A stretch of 64,000 nt of DNA from Apis mellifera. Taxonomy: Eukaryota > Arthropoda > Insecta > Hymenoptera > Apidae. The position numbers were made by a program, and so were the translations under genes. The notes under the pieces are model-generated. The model was not told the DNA's origin and did no database searches. It was given only the letters and a program-made list of their open reading frames with translations. The stretch covers positions 12,856,289-12,920,288 of the forward strand of contig NC_037640.1 in NCBI RefSeq assembly GCF_003254395.2, read 5' to 3'. Shown here in pieces: positions 50,491 to 60,686 of this stretch. Within the stretch, counting starts at the first letter, position 1. Every line of letters begins with the position of its first letter.

Positions 50491-53269
50491 TTTTAAGTTG
50501 AAAAACGTAATTATGTTTTATCGCGTTTTCCGATACGATAAACAAGAGTGAAAATTGAATTTTCTATATCGATTCGATTTCGATGTTGTTTGATTTGACA
50601 GATTTATCCACGCTTGCATAAACTGGTTGGTAGCAGCCTGGTCGCGTTAGCATCCTTGTTTATTTTATTCGTGCAAATAAAATGGTAGAAAATAGGTCGA
50701 CTTACATTTGCTCCACCGAATTATTTGAAAACGTTTTGCAAGCACGTGTTTAACGTGTTTCGCGACTCGAAACGTTTAAACAAAATAAATAAAAGGAAAA
50801 TGGGACCAATGTCCCCGATGATCAACGTACGAAGTAATTTTATTAATTTTTCGAAAATTAAAATTATACTTGATCGATTTCCTTTCTTTTTCTTCTCATT
50901 CGAGAACAAATAATTTTCGTAACGATGATCGATCAAGAAAGGAAAAAGAAAAGAAAGACACATCATTCGCCCATTGTACAAAGAATAGAGAGTGAAGAAG
51001 GTAAAAAAATTCTGAAAATGATTTTCCATTTTTTTTCACGATCTATTATCAGAATTTGCTACTCGTCGATAAAGAAAACTCACTCGTAAGATTTGTCGCG
51101 TAACTTCTCGAATTCTTTTGCTAGGAAAAGATATAAGGAATATTTTGAAAGGAAAATGGCCCTTTTGCAAAGTGAAGGAATAGAGAATCGATATCGAGAA
51201 AATATTGTCTTAATATATATCGCGTAAACACATTGCGACGACAAACATTTTCGAACCGGTCCTTTTTTTTTTTTTTTTGAAATTTTTGAAGTTTATAGTT
51301 TACCCGTTTCAATTTTTACATTAACCGTGTGTGTTTTCAAGTATTTATCGAGCGCCGCTCGACGCTCAAAGAGCGTGTGTGTTTTATGGCCGATAAAAAA
51401 AAAAAAGGAGAGAGAGAAAAAAAAAAACGATTTAGTTTCGAAAAAGAGGAGAATTTTTTTTTTATAACCATATATCGTTAAATAGAATATCGATTTTGAT
51501 TTAAAAATGTTATAATACGCGATATATACGTATGGATTTCATTTACCGCCTTTACGCATTTTGAAATTTAATTCCAATTTTTTCTCTCTCTCTTCCTTTC
51601 TTCCCTTTTTTTTTTTCCTCCCCCCAACTGAAAAATTGAAAATGTTACGTCGAGTCGCCTGGTTGGATTATCCATATCTATCTATTATTCCAGTTGTGAT
51701 TTTTTTTTTTTTTAATTAAATTTCGAATCGAAAAATAGAATTTTTACGCGATTCCATCTCTTTCCATAGCTCCACAATCGAAAAAAAAAAAAATAATAAT
51801 AATAGTAACTCGTTAAGATCGAAAACAAACGTAGCTCGCTCTCAATTTTGTTTTATTCCGTCCAAAATGAAAATATATATATATATATATAATATATTAT
51901 CTCGAAAAAAATATATTTAAAAATATATTTATCTCGAATTATGGTGAGAGGAGGAGAAAAGATTCCTTTCTCCTATCTAGAACGACTATTCGCGCTCGAA
52001 CGAGTCACCAAGCAGCGATTCTCCATCCTTCTCCTTCCTTCGATGCGTCCAGAACGGCATTCGCATCATGGCGCGGCTCGGTTGACCGACGCGCAAAATC
52101 AGTCCTTTCAAACGTCTCGCGTCTCTATACGGTTTTGTTGGAGGCGAGGGGGGGAGAGTTAGAAAGGAAGGAAGGATGGACGAGTGTACCGCGACGAGGA
52201 AGGGAGGGGAGAGAGAGTGGGGATGGAAAGAGAAATGGAAACGCTCGGACGATTCCTGCGGGAGGCCGCCAGTCACCCGATCCGCGAGAATATTTCTCGA
52301 TAAAATATTCTTAAACTGCGCGATAGCGCGCAAACTCGTGTCCGCGCAAAGGGCGGTGGTCTTCTTTTCCTTTTCACGAACGAAAAAGGATACTTCGCTT
52401 CGTTCTTTCGAGAGAGGAGAATCCTGATCGAACGAGTATATTTTCACCGCCCCTTTTTTTTCTTCTTCATTTCTATTCGCTGGATAGAGGAGAGAAAGGG
52501 AGAGGGGAGATTCACTCGCGTTCGCACATCGGTATGCGTCGTAAGTACAAGCAGTGTACACAAGAGGCGGTAGGTGTAGTCGAGAGTGATGTTTAACCCG
52601 GGAAATTCTTAATTAAAAATTCGCCAAATTGCTCCCTCTACATTATTAACACCGTTATTAATTAGAAGCGAGGAGGTGTGCTTCTTTCCAACTTATTTCT
52701 CCCAAATTCAAAATTTTATTACACTGGTTCTTTTCTTATCTGGTGGATAAATTATAAATTCCATTCACGAAGAATGACAACTGCTCCCTGGTTACGAATC
52801 GACACGTTATCTTCATTCCGAGTTTAAAACGCTTCGATTGCCGCTTCAAAATCACACGTCTTGTTCCGATAAACGTATAAATTCTAAAATTCGTATAAAT
52901 TCATTAATTGATTTTGATAATATTCCTCGAAAATCCCACCTCATGCGAGTTTGGTTCACCATTTTAAAATCGGTTTCCTATGATTGGATCGATCTGTGAT
53001 TTCCATCGTTTTCTTTTATGTATGTGAAACCGAGAAATCTCGAGTCCGTTTCTCTTATTCCTTCCGCTTAATTCAGTGCAGGATCCTAACTTCTGAATCT
53101 TACCGATTGATTCTTCTCGCGTCTGAATTTTCGATTCTTTCACTCACCGAACAATCGATCCTCCAAATTAAAATCTTCGATTTTTTCCACATTCCGTAAG
53201 ATATCCTCTCTCAATAGCGCGCAAACCATTTTAACTTTGACACTTTATTTCCTAAGGCACGCAAAGAGT
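50491..53269. other. Gene-free stretch
   Basis: No gene recognised. AT-rich to about 51930, then a GC-rich patch at 51940-52570 with overlapping low-complexity frames on both strands. GTAAGTA at 52540 would be a good donor for a non-coding first exon, but nothing supports an acceptor. A (TA)n run lies at 51873-51890. Confidence 0.45.
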
Positions 53270-53405
53270 AAGTAAATTGTCGTACAGAAAACTCTCGGAG
53301 CACTGATCGCGAAACTTCTTAAAAACGAAGGAATGTTGTTTCAGATGGCGCCACGATCGGTAAAGTGATTCGAATTCGGTCGAAAATTCTGATCGTCGAA
53401 AAAAG
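53270..53405 (+). repeat. Dispersed repeat copy with AGATGGCGCCA core
   Basis: This is the inverted partner of 5220-5342. The core at 53343-53353 is followed by ATTCGAATTCGGTCGAAA as in the other copy and preceded by GAGCACTGATCG. Similarity over about 130 bp is higher than neighbouring sequence would give by chance. The core resembles CTCF sites. Confidence 0.6.
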
Positions 53406-54170
53406 AGAGAAGTAATTTGCTTGATAATTTACACGGTTAAATGACAGATGGAGAATAAGTTAAAATCGTAGACACATTTTGTTTACAACAAAGATTATCC
53501 AATATTCAACCAGGAATCTCGAAGAAAAGCAAACGTGCTTCGTCTCCTTATTTGCGATGTGAAACGCGAAAGGCGCCACAGTCGCTCACGCGCTCGAGAA
53601 AAAGAGAAGTGTCGGTAACTGTAGAATTCCGTCTCGATATTTCGAAATGACGAGAAACATCTGTTCCGCCAATGGGAAACGATATTCATTCCGATATGGA
53701 GAATTGTTATTAAACGTAATCGAAAGAACGTACCTTCGATGATCTTACCCTCCAATTTCCCACCACTCATACTCGTAATCGGATTATTCGCAAATTTTCT
53801 CGAAACGTGACCCTTCCCCCCCACCCGATCATTATGCAAATCAGTGATTTTCATATATCCGATTACAGAATTAATCTTTCCCTTTATTCGTAATCGTTAT
53901 CGTCAATGAACCGAGCAGAGTTAATTACACGTGAATTTAATCGTTTTCAAGTTGATCAACTTGTTCGTTAATTATAATAACAATCGAGTTATAATCCCGC
54001 AAAACTTCCCTTCCTCCCCCTTCCCCAACTGTCGAAAATCTGTTTCAACCGTTTCGAGTTTAATTTTAACTTTGTAAAGATCGATCAAAGATTGGTAGGA
54101 AAGGTCGTAAATAGGTAATATATCAAACGTCGAATTACCGATCCGATAAAGAGGGACGGGCGAAGAGCGG

Positions 54171-54205
<35 letters not shown>

Positions 54206-54329
54206 TCGCAACGGAAATGTCTTAAGAATACGGAAAGACGTTTGCTTCCCGTCAAAGCGTTCCTTCGTTTTTTGCTTCGGCTTTTATCTGGCAGCCTAGC
54301 AACGTTCGATTGTATTCGTGGAAAGGAGT

Positions 54330-54351
54330 GGGGAGTGGGGAGAGGGGAGGG
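54330..54351 (+). other. G-quadruplex motif
   Basis: GGGG-AGT-GGGG-AGA-GGGG-A-GGG: four G tracts with loops of 3, 3 and 1. No gene is recognised beside it. Confidence 0.7.
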
Positions 54352-55409
54352 ACAAACAGCGAGCAGAAAGGAACGAAAACGGATGGGGTGGGGGAAGACT
54401 CGCTGCGGAGAATGGCCCTACTCCTTTGCAGGCCGCGATTCTTATTGGCTTTATCGACAATCCTTATCTCCCTTATTTTTACTACGCTCGGGAAAATTTT
54501 GAAAATTATAGAGACGGTGTAATTTCCAAGGACAAGAAAATACATATCCTTGGAAAGATCGAATTCTTTGTTCTTCCCAACAAGGTTCGTGGGAAAGTGT
54601 TGATCGAGGAACATCTGGGAACATCGAATATGCAATTGATGCAAATTATACGTTGTTACTATTATTATTATTTTTTTCCTTTTCCATAAGAAAAAGTTCG
54701 TATCCACGCTCGCGAATTGATTATTAAAGGTAATTAAATTTCAGGCAGACTCGATTTCATTTATATTTATATCTCGTTTAACCTAGCTTTATAAATTTAT
54801 ATCACGGACTTTTTCGCTTCACGGAGTGCATCCGTTGAATAATTAATTGGCGTTTAATTGAAAAATTAAATCGGAAGCAAATTATTGTTATTGCGTACGT
54901 TTTAAAAGCGCACGATAAAAAAATATAATAAAAACGAACGCGATGCGAATACGAATAAGCAGTTTCCACTGATGTATTCGGCCACGTGACCAAAACCTTT
55001 AGAAAAAATTTTCCCTTCCACCACGATAAAAAGCAAGAAAAAAAAAAAAAAAAAAAGAATTCGAAGATAATTCTTTCTCTCGAATCGAAAAAAATCGGGT
55101 GAAAAGCGTTGAAAAATTTTTTTCGCGACGTCAAAAACCACCTCGACGTCCTCTCCTTCTGCGTGTATATGAAGCGCGAGCAGAGGCATGATTCAGCGAT
55201 TCGTTCGATGGTAAGAGGCCACCTCCAAGAGCCAACGATGGGATGTCGATGACACGAAACGACGCGAGAAGAAATGACGCGCGCAGCATCAATCAACGAC
55301 TCGGTCAAGAATGCCAATTCCTCTCCCTTCCACTCGTTTCTTTGGCAAATCGTTCGCGGCTTATTATCCCCCCTTCTCTCCGAGCCATTCGTCCCTGCCG
55401 AGTGCCACT

Positions 55410-55434
55410 CTCGGTCGATAAATTATCGACCGAG
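55410..55434. repeat. Perfect 25 bp palindrome
   Basis: CTCGGTCGATAA and TTATCGACCGAG, 12-base exact inverted arms around a single A. It is not a simple repeat. It could be a dimeric transcription-factor site or a cruciform-forming sequence. Confidence 0.85.
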
Positions 55435-56476
55435 TTATCGATTCGATGGTTAAAAGATTCGTTATATTTATACGCGAAAACGAATTCAGTTATTCACAAC
55501 TCGGAAAGATTTTGCATCGATTATATATATAATATCGGTTTGGAAAGTTGAACGGTATTGTTTTGCAAACAGCGTTTGAAGGGCCGCCTCGATTTTCTTT
55601 CCTCCGTTTTCGATAAAGATCGAAACGAGCCGATTGCGCATTTTCGTTCCCGCCCACATTTTCGTTAATTAACGCGAAATCGGCGTTGATACGATTCGGC
55701 GCCATTCAGGCCACGTTTAACGATGTTGCGCCCGTGTTTGTAGTATTATCCGGCACAAAAGCGAAAATTAGTAATTGTTCGAGAAAATGAGTTTTAATTA
55801 CGAGGGTAGGAACTCTTTACGCTTTATTAACCAGCGCGTGAAACAGAATCGTAGAACGATGGCAGATATTTCGAATTAATCAACGATTTAATCACCTTTC
55901 TCTCTCTCTCTCTCTCTGTACGAGTGTCATTATTCGGGCATATTTCGTAATCTATCGATTAACTCGCATTTCACGTTCACCGCGAGTAACCTGTCGTTCA
56001 TCCTTCACGGATTCTCTTCCTCGTCGTTGCGATAAATAATTCCATGGAATAAGGTTTAATTTTCGATCGAAAAAAAAAAAAAAAAGAAAAAGTCGAGTTG
56101 CGGTGACGATTTATATAATAAGAGAGAGAGAGAGAGGTTGTTTTGGAAGGAGAGAAAGAAGGCGGTGAAAATGAGCGGTGCAGGAACACGTTTCGGGTGT
56201 TCGTTTATACAAATTGCCACTTACCGGGGAAATCGTTTGCGGGCCCTCTACTGCCGCGGAAATAAAATACATAACGAGGCGGTAGAGAGAGAAAGGGAGG
56301 AGGAAGCTAAAGAAGAGCTACGCCTAGCAGAGATCTACGCTAAAATACGGCGCGAGTGTACAGAGAGTGTTTCATGAACCGTGTAACGAGCAGGCATCGA
56401 GAAACTCTTCTTCTTTTTTTTTTTTTCCTCTCCAATAACATTTCGTTTCGTAACGAACAACTTGCATCTTTCAGAA

Positions 56477-56866
56477 TAAAGATGGATATTTCTTCTTTTC
56501 ATCGATCATATCGAAGATAATTATTGAGAAAGTAATTTCGAGCTTCGAAACAATGGAATTCGAGAAATTCAATTCAATTAAAAATTTCTCGAGTCGGATT
56601 GTTTCAATCGGCGCCTTTATTTTATCTTCAACGTGACACGTCGAAGATAAATAAAAGTCTTTAACGTCGAAATTTTGAACACCACTTTTCAACACTGACA
56701 ACGTTAATACACTTTCTTCGTAGACTTCGCGTAATATTTTTCTTGCTTGAACAGCATTCTTATTCTTTTCGGTAATAAAAAACGTAAAATATGGAATCTT
56801 TGTTATCACGCACGAAGAACACGCAATCGCACAAATTTTTCTTATAAATAAACCACGAAACGCCAA
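56477..56866 (-). pseudogene. Mariner-type transposase N-terminal fragment
   Basis: A 131-codon open minus-strand frame. Residues 37-49 (NAVQARKILREVY), 60-70 (KSGVQNFDVKD), 80-87 (EDKIKAPI) and 93-103 (EKFLIELNFSN) follow, in order and spacing, the paired helix-turn-helix N-terminal domain of mariner transposases that binds the terminal repeats. The catalytic DDD domain is absent: after about residue 110 the frame diverges and stops at 56471. Since 46455-46760 shares the same right-hand homology and the same loss, both may descend from one deleted copy. Non-functional as a transposase. Confidence 0.8.
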
Positions 56867-56884
56867 CTCTTAAAATATACGGTA

Positions 56885-57124
56885 ACAACACGGTTCAGAA
56901 TGAAGTTGGCTGGACAAACGTTCGATTAGCGACACTCGTGTGAAGAAATGAAATTACTCTCCGAACAGCACAGTTTAGAGTGAAGTTGGCTGGATAAACG
57001 TTCGACTAGCGACGCTCGTGTGAAGAAACAAAATTATTTTACGGACAACACGGTTTAGAATGAAGTTGGCTGGAAATAAACGTTCGACTAGCGACGCTCG
57101 TGTGAGAAAACAAAATTACTTTTC
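56885..57124. repeat. Three tandem 80 bp repeats beside the mariner fragment
   Basis: (A/G)CA(A/C)CACGGTT(C/T)AGAAT-type starts occur at 56891, 56971 and 57051, exactly 80 bp apart. Each contains TGAAGTTGGCTGGA, AAACGTTCGA(T/C)TAGCGAC and CTCGTGTGA. They lie just upstream of the transposase fragment. AAGTTGGCTGGA could derive from a mariner terminal repeat, so this may be a triplicated element end; that part is inference. Confidence 0.85.
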
Positions 57125-58048
57125 GCCAATTGGAACGACAGACAAGAATTATTTTCTTCTTTTTCTCATCGAGCAAATAATTGCGCCAATTACGCGAAAT
57201 TTTTTTCAACGGTCCGTCGTATCATTCACATAGAAAACCTTATCCCCCTAAACGTTCTTGCATCTATAGCGATCCTCGTCGACTGCAGAGTCATAAATCA
57301 TAGTTGAATTCAAGCTCGTATCCTCGCGATACGAGGATCCTTCCCGTGAAAGGACAAGGTGAATCCCTTCTCGAGCAATTACGTTTCTGGATATCCATCG
57401 CGATGAAGTTATACGTGCTCGAAAACGATGCAATTTGCCGCCTATTAATATACGTCGAAGAAAGAACGGCCACAAACGGCCGCTGTACAAACGATCGTTC
57501 TCGAACGAATTAATCGTGCAAAAATAATCGCGGATCGATCGATACTCGCCTCGAACAAGTTGCAAAAGTAATTTCTCAACGCGAGTGTCGTCGTCGCGGT
57601 AATTATCCTCGGAGTTAACGATTATTACCGCGTCTTCGGTATTTTAAACGGGAAGGAAGAGGATTAACTCGTCCACTCGAAACGGCTTTCGAATTATTAG
57701 CGTCGTATCGAGGTACGATAACGTGGTTAACGGGCCGGAACAGGTGCGCGCTATAACGACTGAAACGTGCGCTAGTTAAGGGGACATTTTTGCGGTAAGA
57801 ATCGCGTTTCTATCTAATCTATCCATATTCCACGTCTGATGACGCTTCGATGCGAATATTTTTATAGAAAAATACACACGTTGGAGACGAAATTTGCGTA
57901 GAACTTTTTTTCATTTCTAACCGTTCTATATTTAATTATCAAAATGAAAACATTTTTTCGGGAATATATTACAAGTTAATTTGCCGTTTTATTAGAAAAA
58001 ATTTGAAAAATACAATTTTATCTGCATCTTAACCGCTTGAAAATCTAC

Positions 58049-58096
<48 letters not shown>

Positions 58097-58806
58097 CATT
58101 TAATTAACTTTTACATTGGGAGAAACACAAGTGATAAAATACATAAAAAAAGAAACCAACCGTGAAACACGAAAAAAGTAAAAAAATGATACAAGCAACG
58201 TTGACAAAAATTACATTTTATAGTTTTGCATTGTATATCTGATAAACTGAAAACAGTTTCAATCCTGATTTACGAGTATCGCAGATATCAATTAATCGGA
58301 ACAAAATTAAGCAGGAACTGAGAGAAAACATTGAGTAACAAAAGTCCCTAGAATGTAATGTCCCTATGCAAATACACAAATGTACAATAATAAAACGTCT
58401 CGTCTATAACGACGATACACGAATTGGCAAACGGCCAATCTTTCTAATCATTTCTCCCGTGGAAACGATGATCGATCCTCGAGATTCTTATTACTTATTG
58501 CTTCTCACAGACCCCGCGACGAATATTTTTCGCGACGTTGGATCGTCGTAGCGAAAATGACGCGGCGTGTATATTCATTTGGTTGATGGTAACCATCGGC
58601 CATCGCGATGCGTCTCGAAAAGGAACACGGGCGGAGTGGGGGGAGGGGGGGTGGGGCAATAGGCGAATTCCGCGAAATTGCAATGCTACCAACGGAATGG
58701 AGTGATGGTATTTTATCTGACGCGTTCGCATGGTATACACGGAATACAGAGAACGGACGGCTCTGTGTCCGTCTCTTCAGGAAACAGATAGGTGCATACT
58801 CGAAAA
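57125..58806. other. Gene-free stretch
   Basis: No gene recognised. A (TA)n tract lies at about 58050-58092. A GC-richer part around 58400-58760 carries a G-quadruplex motif at 58629-58656. Confidence 0.45.
58629..58656 (+). other. G-quadruplex motif
   Basis: GGG, GGGGGG, GGGGGGG and GGGG tracts separated by loops of 6, 1 and 1 bases. No gene assignment is possible. Confidence 0.7.
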
Positions 58807-59190
58807 ATTGCAAATATCAACGCTCGGTCCCGAAAAAGATACCATTCTCTCCTCTCTCTCTCTCTCTCTCTCACAATTCACGAATGGACTCTCTCTTCCT
58901 TTTTCTCTTATGTTCTACACGCGTCCTTTTCTTTTATTTACTTTACAACCGTACATGTAAAAATTTCCTCAACATTTGGATTTATCTTTGGATAGAACAG
59001 AAATAAAAATTGCAAATATCAACGGTTCGTTCGAAAAAGATACTCCTCTTTTTTTTCTCTCTTTCGCAATTCACCAATGGGCTCTTTTTATACATATGTA
59101 TATATATATATATTTTTTTTTTCTTTTATTCAACCGTATACGCAAAACTTTCTTTGGATATATTTCGATATCGATGCGGATCACGTTCTT
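58807..59190. repeat. Diverged tandem pair, 202 bp period
   Basis: ATTGCAAATATCAACG occurs at 58807 and 59009. Each is followed by CGAAAAAGATAC, a TCTCTC tract, (A/G)CAATTCAC(G/C)AATGG, a TTCTTTTATT block and an ACCGTA block. Clearly a duplication, moderately diverged. Confidence 0.85.
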
Positions 59191-59959
59191 TGCGCTCTTT
59201 CAATCTACTCTCTGTCCACAATTCATGCATCAAAGATGGATGAATTCCACGATTATCGCCGCATTGTTTCCCGCATCTTTGCAGCATCTCGGCTCCGTAT
59301 CTTTTTTTTTTTTCCATCATTTTCTTCGCAGTCGAGTGTAAAAAAAAAAAGAAAAGGGTTCCATTGAGATTTCTCCCGAACAATTCTACTCTTTCGCGAG
59401 ATCAAGCAAGGAGATATGGAAGAGGATGAGGATAATTCGAGCGAGAGAATAACACTTTCCCCGAACGTTTCGAAGAGATGATAACAATGATACGAAGCCT
59501 CGATAAAAATTTATCGAAGCGACGATCCTTTCGAATACAATTTCAAATACAATTTTCCCTTCCCTTTCGAGGAGGAATTTTTGTTCGTGGAGAGAAAATT
59601 TTTTATAAATAATTTTCACGATTAAAATTTATAATATTAATTTTAATAATTATTATTGTTTATTTAAATTTATTTATTAATTATGGAAAATTTTTTATAA
59701 GATTTAAAATTAATAATGGATTATTGAGTATTTTGTATTTTATTCATACATTGAATTACTTTAAATTTTTGAAACTTTATTTTATTTGATAAATAAATAA
59801 ATTTAAATAGTTTAATTAAAATATTGATTCAATGATATAATTGTTATTATTTTAAATTATTATTAAAATATTGGAATTTTATTGTTTTTAATAATATTAT
59901 TGAGTTTATATTTTTTATGTTTAAATGAAGATTTAATTTTTGAATGAAATATTTATTCA
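59191..59959. other. Gene-free stretch including a very AT-rich block
   Basis: 59620-59945 is almost pure A+T with no recognisable structure. No gene is seen in the rest. Confidence 0.45.
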
Positions 59960-60686
59960 TTCAGTGTCCCATAAGTTTCTTTCTGTATCTTGAATATACA
60001 CGAAATTGTATATTTGTTGTTCAAGGTCGATTTATCTGCTCTATCACTTTCCATTTCTCAGGAAATGAAATTATTATTGTCTCTTTCCAAAATTGTTATT
60101 CGCAAAATATTCCTCGAGCTGCGTTTTTATTTCGCTCACGGATCGAAACCGATTTATCGTGGAGAGAATTTTTTATTGACGGGAACAAGTAATCAAATCC
60201 GGTCCCAATCAAACTGTAACAGCTTTTCCCTTACAACCAGTGCAACACGTAGTTTTGCATCGATTCGACAATTCCGTTTTTTTTGGCTACGATTTGATCG
60301 CAATATTTTGCAGAATCGATGCTCTCACGATTGGGAAAGATAGAAGATTCAAGCCTCTTTAAGAAAGGATCTCTTTCGCGTCGATCGATCGAGCGAACAT
60401 GGCCGCTGTCTTTCCTTCGTCTTTCGAGTGAAAATCGCCAGCTCCGAATCCTTCTAAACCGACAACGGTCGTAGCACTAGTCCCGCGAACAACGAAACAT
60501 GACAACGCCGCAAACGCTTCCACTGGCTGACCGCATCGAACGGTGTAAAGAAAAAAGTTTTAAAACAGAGCCACGAAACGTATTTTAAAACGGCTGCGAA
60601 ATGTCATAAAATAGATAAGCCTGCATAGAAAAATAAAGTCATTCCTAGCGAGGTGAGAGAGAAACTTACTTAGGGACACCCTAATA
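59960..60686 (-). mobile_element. Internally deleted mariner element with terminal inverted repeats
   Basis: The ends are inverted copies: TCAGTGTCCCATAAGTTTCT at 59961 and, reverse-complemented, TTAGGGTGTCCCTAAGTAAG and TTTCTCTC at about 60655-60683. Between them the minus strand keeps mariner transposase pieces in order but in different frames. These are GDFHSKDE (near 60417-60440, DNA-binding region), SIDSAKYCDQI (60291-60323), RVALVVREKLLQ with FDWDRI (about 60200-60255, where the family has DNARPHxA and the LGW motif) and FPEKWKVIEQ (60037-60066, near the C-terminus). At about 725 bp it is shorter than a full mariner (about 1.3 kb). Stops and frameshifts make it inactive, though it could have been mobilised in trans when younger. 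Confidence 0.75.

Larger units (their letters stand above)
53406..56476. other. Gene-free stretch with a long palindrome and G-rich tract
   Basis: No gene recognised. Contains (GA)n at 54172-54196, a G-quadruplex motif at 54330-54351, a 25 bp palindrome at 55410-55434 and a CT tract at about 55898-55918. A small plus-strand frame at 56138-56377 ends in a Glu/Arg-rich segment; it is too short and simple to call. Confidence 0.45.

Noticed and set aside
51986..52561. 191-codon minus-strand frame
   Set aside because: Low-complexity Ser/Pro/Lys stretches from purine/pyrimidine-skewed DNA, with competing frames on the other strand.
54318..54689. 123-codon plus-strand frame
   Set aside because: It begins in the G-rich tract and ends in a Tyr/Phe run from (ATT)n. 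The middle has no match I recognise.
56138..56377. 79-codon plus-strand frame with an acidic/basic helical end
   Set aside because: Too short, partly built from GAG/AGG simple sequence, and no family recognised.
59620..59945. Possible mitochondrial insertion (very AT-rich)
   Set aside because: No conserved mitochondrial protein, tRNA or rRNA pattern could be identified; composition alone is not enough.
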